Shown: positions 6,145 through 8,098 of the stretch, one piece after another
Layout: each line of letters opens with the position of its first letter
How positions within the stretch are numbered: position 1 is the stretch's first letter
DNA from: an uncultured Clostridia bacterium
Lineage (GTDB): Bacteria; Bacillota; Clostridia; TANB77; CAG-508
Assembly: GCA_947623615.1 (NCBI GenBank)
Contig: CANQHH010000058.1
Location: forward strand, 1 to 8,098
Length of the DNA stretch: 8,098 nucleotides
Reading direction: 5' to 3'
Made by a program: the position numbers and the translations under genes
The notes under the pieces: model-generated
Seen by the model: only the letters and a program-made list of their open reading frames with translations
Databases searched by the model: none
Told to the model about the DNA's origin: nothing

Positions 6145-6600
6145 GTGATAGAAAAAAATATGTATGAAAAGTATAATAATAGTTCAGAAGACATTGTAAA
6201 AGCTCAAAATGGAGACAGTGAAGCTCTTGAAAAGTTAGTTAAAGATAATCAGGGGTTGATGTGGAGCATTGTAAAAAGATTTGGTGGAAGAGGGTATGAG
6301 CTAGAAGAACTATATCAAGTAGCGAATTTAGGATTTATAAAATGCATAAAAAAATTTGATACAACTTTTGAGGTTAGACTATCTACTTATGCTGTACCAT
6401 ATATATTAGGTGAAATTAAAAGATATGTGCAAGAAGATGAGCCTATAAAAATTAGTAGGTCATTAAAAGAATTAAGTACAAAAATAGCGTTTTTGCAAAA
6501 AGATTATTTAAAGAAAACAGGTAAAGATATACAAATGGAAGATTTGGTAAGAGAATTGCGGAGTACCAAAAGAGGAAATTACCATGGCAATGGAAAGTAA
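6145..6600 (+). CDS. sigF: Sigma F, 5' part of a frameshifted gene (regions 2 to mid-3)
   Basis: This is the N-terminal 60% of the forespore sigma factor (spoIIAC). Region 2 is complete: LVKDNQGLMWSIVKRF (29-44), then ELEELYQVANLGFIK and FDTTFEVRLSTYAVPYILGEIKR, followed by the SRSLKEL motif typical of sigma F/sigma G. True homology ends at L138; the last 13 codons (RSTKRGNYHGNGK) are out of frame and run to a TAA at 6598. Start GTG 6145 has GGGAGG (6128-6133) at 11 bases and lies 4 bases after the spoIIAB stop; ATG 6160 is a less well spaced alternative. With one base removed near 6559, this ORF joins the next to give a 253-residue protein, close to the Bacillus length of 255. As read, this product lacks region 4 and should not recognise -35 elements. 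Confidence 0.9.
   Translation: MIEKNMYEKYNNSSEDIVKAQNGDSEALEKLVKDNQGLMWSIVKRFGGRGYELEELYQVANLGFIKCIKKFDTTFEVRLSTYAVPYILGEIKRYVQEDEPIKISRSLKELSTKIAFLQKDYLKKTGKDIQMEDLVRELRSTKRGNYHGNGK
6559..6559 (+). other. Probable single-base frameshift in sigF
   Basis: The upstream frame (codons starting at 6553 GAA, 6556 TTG) must skip one base to join the downstream frame. Dropping C6559 yields E-L-G-V-P-K-E-E-I-T before the ATG at 6584, a good match to the helix-turn-helix of region 3 (L-G-V/I-x-x-E-E-I). Dropping one A from 6568-6571 would also restore the frame but gives L-R-S-T-K-E-E-I, losing the conserved turn glycine. The local CGG codon is also rare-looking in such an AT-rich sequence. Exact position is inferred, frame break is seen directly. 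Confidence 0.8.
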
Positions 6601-6907
6601 AAATTCGGTAAGCTCTATATATGATTCTTCATTTAGTACAGATGAAGATGGAATAAGTATAATAGAAAAATTATCAAGCAGTGTTGATGAACAAAACGTA
6701 ATAATAAATAGGATAGCTGTATCTCAATTAATAAGTAAATTGGCAGATTTAGAAAAGAAAGTTATTTTACTTAGATATTATAAAGGGAGAACACAAACAG
6801 AAACTGCGAAAATATTAGGAACAAGCCAAGTTCAGGTATCAAGAATAGAAAAAAGAGCATTAGAAAAAATGAAAAGAAAATTGAATGATGGTTTAGTTAC
6901 GAAATAA
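6584..6907 (+). CDS. sigF: Sigma F, 3' part of a frameshifted gene (late region 3 and region 4)
   Basis: The 107 codons continue sigma F after the frame break. The segment SSIYDSSFSTDEDG and IIEKLSS matches the linker of sigma F, and region 4 is complete: LADLEKKVILLRYYKGRTQTETAKILGTSQVQVSRIEKRAL is the promoter -35-binding helix-turn-helix. The homologous frame actually extends eight codons upstream of the ATG, to about 6560, showing that the ATG is an internal methionine of the original gene. By chance or design AGAGGA (6571-6576) lies 7 bases before the ATG, so separate translation is possible. The stop at 6905-6907 is 24 bases from the spoIID ATG. I read this as the second half of one gene rather than an independent gene. 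Confidence 0.88.
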   Translation: MAMESKNSVSSIYDSSFSTDEDGISIIEKLSSSVDEQNVIINRIAVSQLISKLADLEKKVILLRYYKGRTQTETAKILGTSQVQVSRIEKRALEKMKRKLNDGLVTK

Positions 6908-6931
6908 TGGTTCAAGGAATGGAGGTAGAAA

Positions 6932-7945
6932 ATGAGAAAGATTTTTTTATACTTATTGATATTTATATGTATATGTTTTGTGCTTCCAGTAATTTTTACT
7001 TCGAGATTTTCAGAGAAAGTAAATGTAAAAGTTAATTTAAGTGAAGAGAAAATACAAAATGCAAATGAAACAACTGAATCTACGTATGATTATAAAAAAT
7101 ATAAAGAAATAAAACTCTTGCATAAAAAAAGTAAAAAAATTGAAACAATAAAGCTTGACGAATACTTGTATGGAGTTGTATCTGCTGAAATGCCTGCGAG
7201 TTTTGAAAATGAAGCATTAAAAGCACAAGCAACAGTTGCAAGAACATATACTTTATATAAAATTGTAAACAATAGTAAAAAACATGATAAGGCAGATATA
7301 TGTGATGATTCATCATGTTGTCAAGCTTGGATTTCAAAAGATGAAAGATTAAAAAAGTGGAATGAGAAGGAAAGAGAAGGGAATTGGAATAAAATTGTAA
7401 ATGCAGTAAATAATACTCAGGGAAAAATTATTACATATAATGGAAAACCTATAAATGCATTTTTTCATGCAAACAGTGGAGGAGCAACAGAAGCCCCAAT
7501 AAATGTATGGGGAGGTTCTGGATATCCATATCTTCAAAGTGTTACTACTTCTGGAGAAAATGCGTACAGTGGATATAAATCAGAATTAAAAGTTACTAAA
7601 GATGAGTTTAAAGAAAAAATAAAAAAGGTACACAGTGATTTCGAAATTGATTTTAATAAAAAGGATTGTATAAAAATAGAAGAATATACAGAGGGAAATA
7701 GGGTAAAAAATATAAAAATTGGAAATTTGAATTTATCTGGTGTAGAAATTAGAAATATTTTTAGTTTAAGGTCTGCTAATTTTAAAGTAACAATAGATAA
7801 AAATGAAATTAAATTTGAAGTAGTAGGATATGGGCATGGTGTAGGGATGAGCCAAACAGGTGCAGATAGTTTAGCTAAAGAAGGAAAAAATTATAAAGAT
7901 ATAATAAATCACTATTACAAAAATGTAAAAATTGAAGATATGTGA
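6932..7945 (+). CDS. spoIID: SpoIID, stage II sporulation protein D (peptidoglycan lytic transglycosylase)
   Basis: SpoIID is a mother-cell membrane enzyme that cleaves glycan strands, and works with SpoIIP and SpoIIM in septal thinning and engulfment. The N-terminal hydrophobic segment (residues 4-23) anchors it with the catalytic domain outside. The SpoIID core is clear: LDEYLYGVVSAEMPASF (75-91) with the presumed catalytic E86, then EALKAQATVARTYTLYK, FHANSGGATE (178-187), VWGGSGYPYLQSV, and GYGHGVGMSQTGA (299-311). H118, C124 and C130 have the 6/6 spacing I recall for the zinc ligands of Clostridioides difficile SpoIID. At 337 residues the length is typical. Start ATG 6932 has GGAGGT (6921-6926). 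It lies 24 bases after sigF with no terminator between, so it may be read from the spoIIA operon; I found no convincing sigma-E promoter in the gap. Confidence 0.95.
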   Translation: MRKIFLYLLIFICICFVLPVIFTSRFSEKVNVKVNLSEEKIQNANETTESTYDYKKYKEIKLLHKKSKKIETIKLDEYLYGVVSAEMPASFENEALKAQATVARTYTLYKIVNNSKKHDKADICDDSSCCQAWISKDERLKKWNEKEREGNWNKIVNAVNNTQGKIITYNGKPINAFFHANSGGATEAPINVWGGSGYPYLQSVTTSGENAYSGYKSELKVTKDEFKEKIKKVHSDFEIDFNKKDCIKIEEYTEGNRVKNIKIGNLNLSGVEIRNIFSLRSANFKVTIDKNEIKFEVVGYGHGVGMSQTGADSLAKEGKNYKDIINHYYKNVKIEDM

Positions 7946-7954
7946 TGCAAATTT

Positions 7955-7983
7955 GTATAATTTTCTCAAAAATGTAAATACTT
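7955..7983 (+). promoter_or_regulatory. Possible sigma-F promoter before the last gene
   Basis: GTATA (7955-7959) matches the sigma-F -35 element. After 14 bases GTAAATACTT (7974-7983) matches most of the -10 pattern GGnnAnAnTW, missing the second G, and the spacing is one base shorter than usual. In such AT-rich DNA this can occur by chance. It is worth noting because spoIIQ, the suggested downstream gene, is sigma-F dependent in Bacillus. Confidence 0.25.
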
Positions 7984-8015
7984 AATCTATAGAAAAAAAT
8001 CAAGGAGGAATATTT

Positions 8016-8098
8016 ATGAGAAGAGAAAATAGAAAAGATAATGTTGAAGGTGGGTTAAACTTAAAAAACATATTATATGTATCTGGTAGTATTTTAGC
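8016..8098 (+). CDS. Start of a membrane protein, possibly SpoIIQ (partial, cut by window end)
   Basis: Only 27 codons are visible. ATG 8016 has an excellent AAGGAGGA (8002-8009). The peptide begins with a charged stretch (MRRENRKDNVEGG) and then turns hydrophobic (LKNILYVSGSILA), as in a single-pass protein with a short cytoplasmic N-terminus. In many Clostridia spoIIQ, encoding a LytM-type forespore membrane protein, follows spoIID, so SpoIIQ is the natural candidate. The identification rests on position and topology, not on a domain, because the M23/LytM region would lie beyond the window. The 70-base gap before it holds no terminator. Confidence 0.6.
   Translation, partial: MRRENRKDNVEGGLNLKNILYVSGSIL

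Noticed and set aside
7948..7955. CAAATTTG palindrome after spoIID as a terminator
   Set aside because: It is only 8 bases, has no loop and no following T run of useful length; chance in AT-rich DNA.

Overview
The window looks like a chromosomal segment of an endospore-forming, very AT-rich member of the Clostridia (roughly a quarter to 30% G+C by eye). Nearly every gene has a strong AGGAGG-type ribosome binding site, GTG and TTG starts are common, and four or five of the eight genes are recognisable sporulation or cell-wall genes. All genes are on the + strand and there is no gene-free stretch over 300 bases. I see no rRNA, tRNA, insertion sequence, phage gene or CRISPR array.

Left part (1-4589): a membrane-anchored cell-wall hydrolase (stalk domain, SH3 domain, glycosyl hydrolase family 18 domain); then an unrecognised 311-residue protein whose ribosome binding site lies in a terminator-like hairpin; then a full-length YcaO of the E. 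coli type (ATP-dependent amide-activating family with a helical C-terminal domain). No precursor peptide or usual YcaO partner is visible. A perfect Spo0A-box heptamer sits just upstream of ycaO.

Middle (4590-5222): greA as a self-contained transcription unit, with a TTGACA-type promoter in front and a 20-bp intrinsic terminator behind.

Right part (5223-8098): the forespore switch operon spoIIAA-spoIIAB-sigF, preceded by a perfect 0A box and a sigma-A-like promoter. It is followed 24 bases later by spoIID and then by the start of another membrane protein, plausibly spoIIQ. SpoIIAB holds sigma F inactive, and dephosphorylated SpoIIAA releases it. SpoIID remodels peptidoglycan during engulfment, and SpoIIQ (if that is what the last gene is) acts at the forespore membrane. 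The genes therefore cover consecutive steps from polar division to engulfment.

The main anomaly is in sigF. The reading frame breaks inside region 3, and one extra base (best candidate C6559) splits it into two overlapping ORFs. Removing that base restores a normal 253-residue sigma F. This is either a sequence error, a recent inactivating mutation, or, less likely, a genuinely split or recoded sigma factor. I did not find a clearly new multi-gene system. The pair '311-residue protein + E. coli-type YcaO' is the most open-ended locus here.
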